From Cupriavidus basilensis (lineage in GTDB: Bacteria; Pseudomonadota; Gammaproteobacteria; Burkholderiales; Burkholderiaceae), in NCBI RefSeq assembly GCF_008801925.2, contig NZ_CP062803.1, positions 434,001 to 498,000 of the forward strand: DNA of 64,000 bases, written 5' to 3'. Position 1 is the stretch's first letter, and each line of letters starts with the position of its first letter. Positions 48,457 through 57,673 of this stretch are shown one piece after another. The notes below the pieces were generated by a model that saw nothing but the letters and a program-made list of their open reading frames with translations, did no database searches and was not told where the DNA came from. The translations under genes and the position numbers were made by a program.

Positions 48457-48477
48457 GACTTCTGGCGCGCTTAAGCC

Positions 48478-49407
48478 TTAGGCAAAGGCCTGCAGCGCAC
48501 CCTTCATCTTCTTCATCGCCGCGGTTTCGATCTGGCGGATGCGTTCGGCGGAGACGCCGAATTCGTCAGCCAGTTCGTGCAGCGTGGAGCCGCCCGAGCC
48601 GTCGTCGTTGACCTGCAGCCAGCGCGCCTCGATGATGCGGCGGCTACGGTCGTCGAGCTTGGACAGCGCTTCTTCCAGGCCTTGCACCTGCAGGCGGTCG
48701 TGGCGCTGCGCCTCGATCACGCGGGTGGGCTCGTTGTGGTTGTCGGCCAGGTAGGCGATGGGCGCGAAGTCTTCTTCGCCATCGTCGATCTGCCCTTCGA
48801 GCGCCAGGTCGCCGCCCGACAGGCGGGTTTCCATCTCCATCACTTCTTCCGGCTTGACGTTCAGCTCGCGCGCAACCGCGTCGATCTGTTCCGGCGTGAA
48901 GGTATGGGCACCCTGCTTGTGGCTGCGCAGGTTGAAGAACAGCTTGCGCTGGGCCTTGGTGGTAGCCACCTTGACCATGCGCCAGTTCTTCAGCACATAT
49001 TCGTGGATCTCGGCCTTGATCCAGTGCATGGCATACGACACCAGCCGCACGCCCTGATCCGGGTCGAAGCGCTTCACGGCCTTCATCAGGCCGATATTGC
49101 CTTCCTGAATCAGGTCTGCGTGGGGCAGGCCATAGCCGAGGTACTGGCGGGCGATGGACACCACCAGGCGCAGGTGCGACAGCACCATGCGGCGTGCCGC
49201 ATCGACGGAGTCGTGCTCGCGCAACTCGCGCGCGAGCCGCTGCTCTTCCTCGGGGGTAAGCAGGGGAATACGGTGGACAGCCTGGATATAGCTGTCGATA
49301 TTTCCCAGCGTTCCGGGAAAGGTCAGCGCAAACGTCCCGGCGCCCTGTGGCACCGCAGGCAGACGGTTGGTCATTTGGGTTTGGTCAGCAGATAGGACTG
49401 CGTTCAC
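48478..49407 (-). CDS. rpoH: RNA polymerase heat-shock sigma factor RpoH (sigma-32)
   Basis: A 309-residue sigma factor. Region 2 contains LIQEGNIGLMKAVKRFDPD and VSYAMHWIKAEIHEYVLKNW, and the RpoH box is QRKLFFNLR. Region 4 ends FGVSAERIRQIETAAMKKM. The start is GTG at 49407, seven bases after AAAGGAG; upstream ATG codons lack a ribosome site. A CIRCE-like element about 85 bp upstream suggests that HrcA also represses it. Confidence 0.96.
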   Translation of the reverse strand: MNAVLSADQTQMTNRLPAVPQGAGTFALTFPGTLGNIDSYIQAVHRIPLLTPEEEQRLARELREHDSVDAARRMVLSHLRLVVSIARQYLGYGLPHADLIQEGNIGLMKAVKRFDPDQGVRLVSYAMHWIKAEIHEYVLKNWRMVKVATTKAQRKLFFNLRSHKQGAHTFTPEQIDAVARELNVKPEEVMEMETRLSGGDLALEGQIDDGEEDFAPIAYLADNHNEPTRVIEAQRHDRLQVQGLEEALSKLDDRSRRIIEARWLQVNDDGSGGSTLHELADEFGVSAERIRQIETAAMKKMKGALQAFA

Positions 49408-49490
49408 TCGATAGCTCCTTTCGCATCCGGCGGGTGGGTTGCCCGCGTGTGCGGCCCTTTTCGGGGTTTCGCACTGCATTGCAACACATA

Positions 49491-49517
49491 TTAGCACTCA
49501 AGCCGGGGGACTGCTAA
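49491..49517 (-). promoter_or_regulatory. CIRCE-like HrcA operator upstream of rpoH
   Basis: TTAGCACTC (49491-49499), nine spacer bases, then GACTGCTAA (49509-49517). This differs from the CIRCE consensus TTAGCACTC-N9-GAGTGCTAA at one base. On the rpoH strand a -10-like TAATAT (49493-49488) overlaps one arm and TTAGCA (49517-49512) could be the -35. Nothing else was recognised in the 364-bp gap 49408-49771. Confidence 0.75.
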
Positions 49518-49771
49518 GTTGGAGTGCCAACAGGGTTGATAGTTCCTGGTAATCGAATGGTTCTTCTACATAGTATTTTAGTCCGACATCTTGCAGGATG
49601 TGACGAAGCCACTATCTCACGCGGGTACGCGAACGATCCGACAAAGATTAGAGGGCCGATGCCCCTGCCGGTTCTCTCGCCTGTTGAGATGCTGTGTTTC
49701 TCTAGCAGCTACACTCTTTTCATTTGTCTCAGTGATGCTGAGCGCCAGCATCGACCAAACCGGGGACCATC

Positions 49772-50647
49772 ATGTCTGTTATCGAGCACTTGTTAAAGCC
49801 GCACACCCGTGACCTCGGCGACTTTGCCGTAAGCCGTCTGCTGCCCGCCGCGGCAACCCAGACTATCGGCCCATTCATCTTCTTCGACCACATGGGCCCG
49901 GTGGCCATGCCGCCCGGAGAAGGCGCCGATGTGCGCCCGCATCCCCACATCGGCCTGGCCACGGTCACCTACCTGTTCGAGGGCGAGATCCTGCACCACG
50001 ACAGCCTGGGCAGCAAACAGGTCATCAGGCCGGGCGACGTGAACTGGATGACGGCTGGCAAAGGCATTGCGCACTCGGAGCGCTCGCCCCAGTCCGCCCG
50101 CGATGCCGGGCCGCGCCTGCACGGCATCCAGACCTGGGTGGCGCTGCCCAAGGAGCACGAGAATGTCGAGCCGTCTTTTCATCACCATCCGGCCGCGACG
50201 CTGCCCAAGCTGGAGCGCCCTGGCGTACGCATGACGGTGATTGCGGGCGATGCGTTTGGCGCCGAGGCGCCGGTGAAGGTGTTCAGCCGCACGCTCTACG
50301 TGGCCATTGAGCTCGAGGCGGGCGCCAGCCTTGAGATTCCGGCGGAGCACGCCGAGCGCGGCATCTACCCGGTGGACGGCACCATTGCCCTGGACGGCGA
50401 AGTATTGCCCGAGCGGCACCTGGCGGTCCTGGTGCCGGGCCAGCCGGTGACGTTGACGGCGCAGGTGGCGTCGCGCGTGATGCTGCTCGGCGGCGACCCG
50501 ACCGACGGCCATCGCTTTATTTTCTGGAATTTCGTTGCCAGCACCAAGGAAGCGATCGAAGCAGCTTCCCAGCGCTGGGAGGATGACCAGTTCCCGCGCG
50601 TGCCGGGCGAGAGCGATCGCATTCCGCTGCCCCAGCGCAAGCGCTAA
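49772..50647 (+). CDS. pirin family protein
   Basis: A 291-residue bicupin. The N-terminal cupin holds the metal-binding set PHPHIGLATVTYLFEGEILHH-type histidines (around residues 53-73) and the glutamate in IAHSERS. Bacterial pirins include quercetin 2,3-dioxygenases and regulators of pyruvate metabolism; this one cannot be assigned to either. It is divergent from rpoH and stands alone. Confidence 0.92.
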   Translation: MSVIEHLLKPHTRDLGDFAVSRLLPAAATQTIGPFIFFDHMGPVAMPPGEGADVRPHPHIGLATVTYLFEGEILHHDSLGSKQVIRPGDVNWMTAGKGIAHSERSPQSARDAGPRLHGIQTWVALPKEHENVEPSFHHHPAATLPKLERPGVRMTVIAGDAFGAEAPVKVFSRTLYVAIELEAGASLEIPAEHAERGIYPVDGTIALDGEVLPERHLAVLVPGQPVTLTAQVASRVMLLGGDPTDGHRFIFWNFVASTKEAIEAASQRWEDDQFPRVPGESDRIPLPQRKR

Positions 50648-50671
50648 AGGCGACTGCCTGCCGGGCCACGT

Positions 50672-51691
50672 TCAGACCGGGCTGGCCCAAGCCACGCGCG
50701 TGCCTTGCTGCAGGCAGTCGCGGATGGCGTCGATCTGCGTGGCGATCGGGCCAGGCACTGGCGCCTTGCCGTCCAGCACGAGGCGGATCCAGGCCGCGGT
50801 CTGGTCCACGTCACTGCCGGGCGGCAATTCCGGCACCTCAACGATGGAGCCCGATGTCGGGTCGACCAAGGTGCGTTGATGCCCGTCGTGCAGCCAGTCG
50901 ATGCGGCTGTTGCGCCGGGCGTCGGCCACCACCTCGCCCTCGGTGCCTCGCGCCAGCAGCACATTGGCGGGCTCGCGCGAGAAATAATCGGTCAGGGTTT
51001 CGCGGTACTCGGGGTGGGTGTAGCTATACAGCCGCAGCGCCTCGGCCGGGCTGTGCGCGCCCACAGGCTGCAACATCTTGACCACCGTATGCGCGGAGTT
51101 GCGCAAGCCGATCTGCATGCGCTTGTCCAGCATCCGCGCCAGCGCCGGCGACAGCACGTCGATCGGCAGCACCGCCAGCGGGCCGGGCTGGGCATCCTTG
51201 CCGCGCAACTGGGATTCGGCCTGCGCCACGGTGCTGCACGGCAAGATCCCCAGCGCCTCGAACAGCGAGATGCTGGTGACGCGCCCGTTGAATTGGCGGG
51301 AGCCGTGTACCAGCACCGGAATGCCCTCGCGCGCCAGCAGCAGCGCCAGCAGCGGCACCAGGTTGGGCTGCTTGCGCGCGCCGTTATAGCTGGGGATCGA
51401 CACCACGACGCGGTCCGCCGGGCCGGCCAGCGGCAGGCAATGCGCGTGCGCGGCATCGAGCATCCCGGCCAGCTCGTGCGGGGCCTCGCCCTTGATGCGA
51501 TAGGCCATCAGCACCGCGCCCAGCTCGATATCGGCCACGCGGCCTGCCAGCATCGCATCGAACAGCGCCTGGGCATCTTCGCGCGGCAGCGCGCGGGCGC
51601 CGTTGACGCCCCGGCCGATTTCCTTGATGTACTTCGCGGCAGCGAAAGCAGGGGCGGCGGGGGCCGCAGGGGACGTAGGCGTGGCGGTCAT
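50672..51691 (-). CDS. TrpD2/YbiB-family anthranilate phosphoribosyltransferase-like protein
   Basis: A 339-residue protein with the fold of anthranilate phosphoribosyltransferase: an N-terminal helical domain (LPREDAQALFDAMLAGRVADIELGA-like) and a glycine-poor nucleotide region. The PRPP-binding glycine loop typical of TrpD is replaced by SIPSYNGARKQPN. E. coli YbiB of this family binds DNA. Its position after the nitrate importer genes, on the same strand with a 126-bp gap, is seen; a link to nitrate use is inference. Confidence 0.85.
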   Translation of the reverse strand: MTATPTSPAAPAAPAFAAAKYIKEIGRGVNGARALPREDAQALFDAMLAGRVADIELGAVLMAYRIKGEAPHELAGMLDAAHAHCLPLAGPADRVVVSIPSYNGARKQPNLVPLLALLLAREGIPVLVHGSRQFNGRVTSISLFEALGILPCSTVAQAESQLRGKDAQPGPLAVLPIDVLSPALARMLDKRMQIGLRNSAHTVVKMLQPVGAHSPAEALRLYSYTHPEYRETLTDYFSREPANVLLARGTEGEVVADARRNSRIDWLHDGHQRTLVDPTSGSIVEVPELPPGSDVDQTAAWIRLVLDGKAPVPGPIATQIDAIRDCLQQGTRVAWASPV

Positions 51692-51817
51692 GGCGGGTTG
51701 GGACTATGTGGTTTGAAGTCCATGATAGCGGAGCGGGCCGGCCGTGCCCATGACAGTCGCAATGCCGGCCCGGCCTCGCCCCCGGCACGGGAGTGGCCGG
51801 CCCGTCACGGCCCTCGC

Positions 51818-52621
51818 TCAGGCGGCTTCCTTCAGGGCGGGATTGCGCTGCTTGCGGTACAGGAAGTCCAGCACTGCCGTGCGGCATGCGTGGTAATCCT
51901 TGTCCTCGGCCAGCGCCATGCGCTCGCGTGGCCGCGGCAGATCCACCTTCAGCACTTCGCCAATGGTGGCCGCGGGGCCGTTGGTCATCATGACGATGCG
52001 GTCGGCCAGCAGCACCGCTTCATCCACGTCGTGGGTCACCATCACCACCGTGCTGCGCGTTTTCGCCACGATCTTGATCAGTTCATCCTGCAGGTGCGCG
52101 CGGGTGAGCGCATCCAGCGCGCCGAAGGGCTCGTCCATCAGCAGCACCTTGGGCTCCATGGCCAGCGCCCGGGCGATGCCTACGCGCTGCTTCATGCCGC
52201 CCGAGATCTCCTGCGGATACTTGGCTTCGGCATGCGTCAGGCCAACCAAGGCAAGCGTGCCGTGCGTGCGGGCCTTCAGCTGCGCCTTGCTCTCGCTGGC
52301 GCCGAACACGCGCTCCACGCCAAGATAGACATTGTCGAAACAGGTCAGCCAGGGCAGCAGCGAATGGTTCTGGAACACCACCGCCCGATCCGGGCCGGGG
52401 CCTGCGATCTCGCGCTCGGCGCAGATCAGCGCGCCGGCGCTGGGCCGGTCCAGCCCGGCCAGCAGGTTGAGCAAGGTGGATTTGCCACAGCCCGAATGGC
52501 CGATCAGCGTAATGAACTCGCCGCTGGCGATGGTCAGGTTGACATCGCGCAGGGCGACGAACGGCCCCTTCTTGGTCTTGAAGGTCTGCCCGACATTCTC
52601 GATACGGACGAACTTTTCCAT
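51818..52621 (-). CDS. nrtD: nitrate/nitrite ABC transporter ATP-binding protein
   Basis: A 267-residue ATPase. Walker A is GHSGCGKST, the signature [13 protein letters not shown], and Walker [29 protein letters not shown] is typical of nitrate, sulfonate and taurine importers. It energises the permease encoded just upstream and ends the three-gene importer nrtA-nrtB-nrtD. The start at 52621 is preceded by AAGGAG. Confidence 0.94.
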   Translation of the reverse strand: MEKFVRIENVGQTFKTKKGPFVALRDVNLTIASGEFITLIGHSGCGKSTLLNLLAGLDRPSAGALICAEREIAGPGPDRAVVFQNHSLLPWLTCFDNVYLGVERVFGASESKAQLKARTHGTLALVGLTHAEAKYPQEISGGMKQRVGIARALAMEPKVLLMDEPFGALDALTRAHLQDELIKIVAKTRSTVVMVTHDVDEAVLLADRIVMMTNGPAATIGEVLKVDLPRPRERMALAEDKDYHACRTAVLDFLYRKQRNPALKEAA

Positions 52622-52665
52622 GAGCTTCTCCTTGGGCGCCAGGGCGCGGTTGGCGACTTGGCGCC

Positions 52666-53604
52666 TTAGTTGCCGTAGCTGAAGCGCTTGGCCAGGCTGA
52701 GCAGCGCGTATTCGAGCAGCAGCCCGACCATGCCGATGATGAAGATCGCGATGACGATGTGTTCCACCTTCAGGTTGTTCCACTCGTCCCACAGCCAGAA
52801 GCCGATGCCGGTGCCGCCAGTGAGCATTTCCGCGGCCACGATCACCAGCCAGGCGGTACCGATGGACAGCCGCACGCCGGTGAGCATGTACGGCAGCACC
52901 GCGGGCAGCAGCACGCGGGTGAATACCTTCCATTCGGAAAGGTCGAGCACGCGCGCCACATTCAGGTAGTCCTGCGGCACACGGGTTACGCCCACCGCGG
53001 TATTGATCACCATCGGCCAGATCGAGCAGATGAAGATGGCCCAGATCGCCGCCGGGTTTGCCGATTTGAACAGCAGCAGGCCAATGGGCAGCCAGGCCAG
53101 CGGCGAGACCGGGCGCAGCAGGCTGATGATGGGCGCCATCATCGCGTTGAGAAAGGCGAAGCGGCCCAGCGCGAAGCCGGCCGGGATGCCGATCAATGCG
53201 GCCAGCCCGAAGCCTGCCGCCACGCGCGCCAGCGATGCCAGCACGTTCCAACCGATGCCCTGGTCATTGGGGCCGTTGCGGTAGAACGGGTCGGCAAACA
53301 GCGGCACGGCGGCATGCCAGGTGGCCGCCGGCGTGGGGATGGCGGGGATCATGGTGGCGATGCCGTGCCACATCAGCAGGAACAGCGCAAAGCCTGCTAC
53401 CGGCGGCATCACCTTGAGCACCACGGCGGCGATGGCGTCGCGCCGTGCCGCGCGGCGCGCCTCGGCTTGCGCGGCGAGCGCGCGGCGCTCAGCGCGTTCA
53501 TGGGCTTGCTGGTCGCCAACCACGGCAACCTCGGCATTGGTGCCGGCATCGGCAGGGGCGGCTTGGTTGGCGGCATGCGGGGCAGGCCGGGCTAGTGCAT
53601 TCAC
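52666..53604 (-). CDS. nrtB: nitrate ABC transporter permease
   Basis: A 312-residue inner-membrane permease. The N-terminal 50 residues are Ala/Arg-rich and cytosolic, followed by six or so helices. The EAA-type loop region reads [22 protein letters not shown]. The start is GTG at 53604, with AAGGAG upstream; a longer frame from 53742 would include non-conserved sequence overlapping the nrtA end. It is spaced 44 bp from nrtD. Confidence 0.93.
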   Translation of the reverse strand: MNALARPAPHAANQAAPADAGTNAEVAVVGDQQAHERAERRALAAQAEARRAARRDAIAAVVLKVMPPVAGFALFLLMWHGIATMIPAIPTPAATWHAAVPLFADPFYRNGPNDQGIGWNVLASLARVAAGFGLAALIGIPAGFALGRFAFLNAMMAPIISLLRPVSPLAWLPIGLLLFKSANPAAIWAIFICSIWPMVINTAVGVTRVPQDYLNVARVLDLSEWKVFTRVLLPAVLPYMLTGVRLSIGTAWLVIVAAEMLTGGTGIGFWLWDEWNNLKVEHIVIAIFIIGMVGLLLEYALLSLAKRFSYGN

Positions 53605-53689
53605 GTCTGGCTCCTTCGGTGGCCGGCGCGTCGCCACGCCGGCGTTCAAGCGGCAATCAAAATCGGAATCACGCCGGGGCGCGTGCGCT

Positions 53690-55009
53690 TCAGGCCTTGA
53701 TCTTGAAACCGTCGGCATAGGCCTTGGGGTCCTTGCTGGCATCCCACACCACGCCGTCGATCAGCTTCGCGGTACGGAAGTCGCTCTTGGGCAGCGGCAC
53801 CTGCGCGGCCGCAGCGGCCTGTTTGTAGATGTCGATGCGATTGACCTTCTTCGCCACCTCCAGGTAGTCAGGGTGATCCTTGAGCAAGCCCCAGCGCTTT
53901 TGCTGCGTGAGGAACCACATGCCGTCGGAGAGGAAGGGATAGTTGGCGGCGCCGTCCTGGTAGAACTTCATCGAGTCCGGGTCGTCCCAGGTCTTGCCCA
54001 GGCCGTTGCTATAGCGGCCCAGCATGCGGTCCAGGATGATGTCCATGTCGGTGTTGACGTAGGACTTGGCGGCGATGGTCTCGGCGGTCTTGCGGCGGTT
54101 GGAAGCCGATGCGTCGATGTACTTCGAAGCGTCGAGCACGGCGGCCACCATTGCGCGTGCCGTATTGGGATACTTCTGAACGAATTCTGCCGTGGTGCCC
54201 AGGGTCTTTTCCGGGTGATCCTTCCAGATCGCCTGCGTGGTTTCCGCGGTAAAGCCGATCTTGTCGGCGATGGCGCGCGCGCCCCACGGCTCGCCCACGC
54301 AGAAGCCGTCCATGTTGCCCACGCGCATGTTGGCCACCATCTGCGGCGGCGGCACGGTGATGGCCTTGGCGTCCTGCATCGGGTTGATGCCGTTGGCGGC
54401 CAGCCAGTAGTACAGCCACATGGCATGGGTGCCGGTGGGGAAGGTCTGGGCGAAGGTGTACTCGCGCTTTTCCTTCATCATCAGCGCCTTCAGGCTGGCG
54501 CCGTCCTTGACGCCTTTCTCCGCCAGCTTGGATGACAGCGTGATGGCCTGGCCGTTGTGGTTCAGGTTCATCAGCACCGCCATGTCTTTCCTGGGGCCAC
54601 CAATGCCAAGCTGCACGCCATAGATCAGCCCATACAGCACATGCGCCGCGTCGAGTTCGCCATTGACCAGCTTGTCGCGCACGCCGGCCCAGGAGGCTTC
54701 CTTGGTGGGCGTGATCTTGATGCCGTACTTCTTGTCGAAGCCGAGCGTGCCGGCCATCACGACCGAGGCGCAGTCCGTCAGCGGAATGAAGCCGATCCGC
54801 ACCTCCGGTTTTTCCGGCGCGTCGGAGCCTGCCGCCCATGCGCCAGCGCGTACCAGGGGATCGACCAGGGTTATCACGCTGGCGCCGGCGATGGTAGCCA
54901 GGGCGCGGCGCCGTCCGTTGCTGGCGGGCACCGCATCGGCTCCCGTGGTGCTGGCGTCGGTGGCAACTGCTGCATGCAGCGACTTGGCAATCTTCAGGCG
55001 AGAGGGCAT
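53690..55009 (-). CDS. nrtA: nitrate ABC transporter substrate-binding protein (NrtA/CmpA family)
   Basis: A 439-residue periplasmic receptor. A twin-arginine export signal is visible (NGRRRALATIAGASVI, about residues 31-46). The mature part shows IGFIPLTDCASVVMA, EASWAGVRDKLVNGELD, HVLYGLIYGVQLGIGGP and FCVGEPWGARAIAD, all typical of nitrate binders. A downstream terminator-antiterminator leader controls the gene. The protein is exported, so it is a transporter receptor and not the soluble NasS sensor, although the two are relatives. Confidence 0.95.
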   Translation of the reverse strand: MPSRLKIAKSLHAAVATDASTTGADAVPASNGRRRALATIAGASVITLVDPLVRAGAWAAGSDAPEKPEVRIGFIPLTDCASVVMAGTLGFDKKYGIKITPTKEASWAGVRDKLVNGELDAAHVLYGLIYGVQLGIGGPRKDMAVLMNLNHNGQAITLSSKLAEKGVKDGASLKALMMKEKREYTFAQTFPTGTHAMWLYYWLAANGINPMQDAKAITVPPPQMVANMRVGNMDGFCVGEPWGARAIADKIGFTAETTQAIWKDHPEKTLGTTAEFVQKYPNTARAMVAAVLDASKYIDASASNRRKTAETIAAKSYVNTDMDIILDRMLGRYSNGLGKTWDDPDSMKFYQDGAANYPFLSDGMWFLTQQKRWGLLKDHPDYLEVAKKVNRIDIYKQAAAAAQVPLPKSDFRTAKLIDGVVWDASKDPKAYADGFKIKA

Positions 55010-55021
55010 TGACACGTCTCC

Positions 55022-55082
55022 AAATAAAAAGCGTCCTGAACTGCTCCGCTTTCGCCAGAAATGCGGGGGCAGGTCAGGACGC
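55022..55082 (-). terminator. attenuator terminator in the nrtA leader
   Basis: On the minus strand GCGTCCTGA (55082-55074) pairs with TCAGGACGC (55039-55031), and the stem is followed by TTTTTATTT. It lies between the promoter and the nrtA ATG at 55009, so it must be bypassed for the importer to be made. Confidence 0.9.
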
Positions 55083-55099
55083 CGTTGTCCCGTGATGCG

Positions 55100-55154
55100 G
55101 CGCGGCCATCGTTGGCGGCGCACATCGGTATGTGATCGGCCGTCGTTGGCCGAT
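55100..55154 (-). promoter_or_regulatory. ANTAR-type two-hairpin RNA target in the nrtA leader
   Basis: Hairpin P1 (55154-55135) has a perfect 7-bp stem ATCGGCC/GGCCGAT with hexaloop AACGAC. Hairpin P2 (55121-55100) has stem GCGCCGCC/GGCCGCGC with one mismatch and hexaloop AACGAT. Both loops have A at position 1 and G at position 4, the recognition rule for ANTAR proteins. The predicted transcript start is the first base of P1. NasT, an ANTAR protein, is encoded upstream. Confidence 0.82.
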
Positions 55155-55165
55155 GCTTCGATTAC

Positions 55166-55180
55166 GCAAGCCGCGTGCCA
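55166..55180 (-). promoter_or_regulatory. sigma-54 promoter of nrtABD
   Basis: On the minus strand TGGCAC (55180-55175), GCGGC, TTGC (55169-55166) is a perfect -24/-12 match. It predicts a start at 55154. A weaker NtrC-like site TGCACC-N5-CGTGCG lies upstream at 55314-55330. The rest of the nasT-nrtA gap shows no gene. Confidence 0.85.
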
Positions 55181-55368
55181 AGGGTCGGGAGGGCTGTTGT
55201 CGGGGTCTGACCGCCAGCGAGCGTGGGCAAGGAGCCAGAAGCGGGCGCGCCGAAGCGGCGTCCGTGCGCTGCCGGTGCGTGAAAGGTGATGCGCTCGCGC
55301 CATCCTTGTGCATTGCACCAAGCGCGTGCGGGGCGCATCGCGGCGCCCGAGCATGGTTTGTTCGGGGC

Positions 55369-56022
55369 TTAGCTCATCACATCGATGACCCGCCGTGCCG
55401 CCTCGACGAGCTTGATGCCGCGCTCCATTGCCATGCTGCGCAGCCGCTTGTAAGCCTCGTCCTCGGTCATGCCGCGCTCCTTCATCAGCAGGCCCTTGGC
55501 ACGCTCCACTTCCTTGCGCTCGGCCAGCTGCAGCCGCGTGGCATCAAGCTCCGCACGCAGTTCCTGGTCCAGTTCGAAGCGCGCATAGGCCACATCCAGC
55601 ACGGTCTTGACGCGTTCGGCGCGCAGGCCGTCGACGATGTAGGCGGTGATTCCTGCGCTCAGCGCGGCCTTGATGCGCTGGGCGTCGTCGTTGTCCGTGA
55701 AGAGCACGATGGGGCGCGGCGCGTGCTGGGTTGACACGCATACATGCTCGACCGTATCGCGCGCGGCGGACTCCGAGGCGATGATGATCAGGTCCGGCTG
55801 CCGCGCGGCGATCGCGTCGGGCAGCCGCAGGTCGGCGTCCACCGTTTCGATGTCCGTGAAGCCCGCAGACACGAGCCCGGCACGGATCGTCTCGATATTG
55901 AGCGGATCCTCGTCATGCGGATCGCGCACCAGCAAAATGCGTAGCGCGCGTGAACCCGACGCGGCGGGCGCGGGGCTGGCAGGACTCGTCGGGGCGGAGC
56001 GGGCTGGGGGGCGTCTGTTCAT
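55369..56022 (-). CDS. nasT: nitrate-responsive antitermination regulator NasT
   Basis: A 217-residue protein. A response-regulator-like receiver (about 25-140) lacks obvious phospho-relay context, followed by a coiled coil and a C-terminal ANTAR domain. The ANTAR part reads [20 protein letters not shown] and ends in a conserved helix ([14 protein letters not shown]). NasT binds two-hairpin leaders and prevents termination; NasS normally restrains it until nitrate is present. NasS is not in this window. The start at 56022 is preferred; a GTG at 56049 is in frame. Confidence 0.92.
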   Translation of the reverse strand: MNRRPPARSAPTSPASPAPAASGSRALRILLVRDPHDEDPLNIETIRAGLVSAGFTDIETVDADLRLPDAIAARQPDLIIIASESAARDTVEHVCVSTQHAPRPIVLFTDNDDAQRIKAALSAGITAYIVDGLRAERVKTVLDVAYARFELDQELRAELDATRLQLAERKEVERAKGLLMKERGMTEDEAYKRLRSMAMERGIKLVEAARRVIDVMS

Positions 56023-56230
56023 GGCGTCACTTGGAATGCCTCTTGCCACGCAAGATTCGCGCCGAGACGCCTTTCATTGTATTGCGGGGTTTCCCGGATT
56101 CAATGGCTGCCGGCGCACGCGGCCAGAACCGCCGGTGTATGCTATTGCCCTGCTGCGCGGCAGGGCGTCTACTGGCGATGCCAGCATGCTGGCGCGTAGT
56201 CTAAAACACAGAATATGCTTGGAGAGATGG

Positions 56231-56932
56231 ATGACCGAATTCGTATTTGCCCCGCCGGCGCCCAACGGCGTGCCCGTGCGCGGCAGCAGCGCTCAGTTCC
56301 CGGTACGCCGGGTCTACTGCGTGGGCCGCAACTATGCCGCCCATGCCCGTGAAATGGGTTCGGATCCCGACCGCGAGCCGCCGTTCTTCTTCTGTAAGCC
56401 CGCCGACGCCGTGAGCTATGTGGCCGACGGTACCGTAGGCGCCTTCCCCTATCCGCAGGGCACCAGCAATTGCCACTACGAAGTGGAGCTGGTCGTTGCC
56501 ATCGGCAAGGGCGGCAAGGACATTGCCGAGGCGGATGCCGCGAGCCACGTCTTTGGCTACGCGCTCGGCCTCGACATGACGCGCCGCGACCTGCAGAACG
56601 AATCGAAGAAGACCGGCCGCCCCTGGGAAACCGGCAAGGCCTTCGACAAGTCCGCCCCGATCGGCCCGATCGTGCCGGTGTCCGCCATCGGCCATCCGGA
56701 GAAGGGCGCGGTCACGCTGTCCGTCAACGGCGTGGAGAAGCAACGCGGCGACCTGTCGGACCTGATCTGGTCGGTGCCCGAAATGGTGTCCTATCTCTCC
56801 AAGCTGTTCGAGCTGCAACCCGGCGACCTGATCTACAGCGGCACGCCTGAAGGCGTGGGCCCGGTGGTCAAGGGCGATGTCATGCTGTGCAAGATCGAAG
56901 GCGTGGGCGAGCTCACCGTCAAGGTAGTCTGA
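56231..56932 (+). CDS. fumarylacetoacetate/fumarylpyruvate hydrolase family protein
   Basis: A 233-residue FAH-fold enzyme. Metal and catalytic residues lie in [29 protein letters not shown] and [21 protein letters not shown] is the C-terminal signature. The size fits fumarylpyruvate hydrolase (NagK) as well as small FAHD-type hydrolases. The zeta-class GST gene starts 4 bp after the stop, and that pairing is typical of gentisate or homogentisate ring-cleavage pathways. Neither dioxygenase is in the window. Confidence 0.92.
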   Translation: MTEFVFAPPAPNGVPVRGSSAQFPVRRVYCVGRNYAAHAREMGSDPDREPPFFFCKPADAVSYVADGTVGAFPYPQGTSNCHYEVELVVAIGKGGKDIAEADAASHVFGYALGLDMTRRDLQNESKKTGRPWETGKAFDKSAPIGPIVPVSAIGHPEKGAVTLSVNGVEKQRGDLSDLIWSVPEMVSYLSKLFELQPGDLIYSGTPEGVGPVVKGDVMLCKIEGVGELTVKVV

Positions 56933-56936
56933 GTCC

Positions 56937-57584
56937 ATGCTCAAGCTTTACAGCTACTTTCGCAGCTCCGCCTCGTACCGGGTGCGCATTGCCTTGCAGT
57001 TGAAGGGCTTGCCTTACGAGTACCTGCCGGTGCATCTGTTGCGCGATGGCGGTCAGCAACTGCAGCCGGCCTACCGGGCGCTGAACCCCGATGCGCTGGT
57101 GCCGACCCTGCTGGATGACGATCACGTATTGATCCAGTCCGTGGCGATGGTCGAGTACCTCGACGAGACGCATCCCGAGCCGCCCCTGCTGCCGGGCAGC
57201 GCGCTCGACCGCGCTTACATCCGCGCGCTGGCGCTGGAGGTCGCGTGCGAGATCCATCCGCTGAATAACCTGCGCGTGCTGAAGTACCTCAAGCACACGC
57301 TGGGCGTGGCGGAGGAGGCCAAGGACGCGTGGTATCGCCACTGGGTCGAGCTGGGTTTCGAGTCGGTCAATACCAACCTCGTGCGCTCGGGCAAGGCTGG
57401 GCGTTTCTGCTTTGGCGATACGCCGACGCTGGCGGACATCTGCCTGGTGCCGCAGGTGTTCAACGCGCAGCGCTTCAATATCGACGTGGCCCGCTACCCG
57501 GCCATTGCCAAGGTGTTCGACGCCTGCATGGCGCTGCCCGCGTTCCAGCAGGCCGAGCCCAAGGCGCAGCCGGACGCCGAATAA
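56937..57584 (+). CDS. zeta-class GST: maleylacetoacetate or maleylpyruvate isomerase
   Basis: A 215-residue enzyme. The glutathione-binding N-terminus has the zeta signature YSYFRSSASYRVRIAL with the catalytic serines and cysteine-poor SSxSxR motif. ALNPDALVPTL and IQSVAMVEYLDETHP complete the GSH site. It isomerises a cis to a trans double bond in maleyl compounds, and the preceding hydrolase would act on the product. It is co-transcribed with that gene. Confidence 0.93.
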   Translation: MLKLYSYFRSSASYRVRIALQLKGLPYEYLPVHLLRDGGQQLQPAYRALNPDALVPTLLDDDHVLIQSVAMVEYLDETHPEPPLLPGSALDRAYIRALALEVACEIHPLNNLRVLKYLKHTLGVAEEAKDAWYRHWVELGFESVNTNLVRSGKAGRFCFGDTPTLADICLVPQVFNAQRFNIDVARYPAIAKVFDACMALPAFQQAEPKAQPDAE

Positions 57585-57621
57585 GCTGCCACGCCAGGTT
57601 CGGCAGGCCGCAATAAGCAAG

Positions 57622-57651
57622 AAGCCCCGCAAGCGATTGCGGGGCTTTTTT
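57622..57651 (+). terminator. intrinsic terminator after the isomerase gene
   Basis: AAGCCCCGCAA (57622-57632) pairs with TTGCGGGGCTT (57637-57647) around GCGA, followed by T residues. The converging ftsY transcript may use the same stem. Confidence 0.93.
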
Positions 57652-57673
57652 ACTGGCGAGCCGGGTGGGTTGC

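Noticed and set aside
53604..53742. Longer start for nrtB overlapping the end of nrtA
   Set aside because: The GTG at 53604 has an AAGGAG ribosome site, and the extension is Arg/Pro-rich without family similarity.
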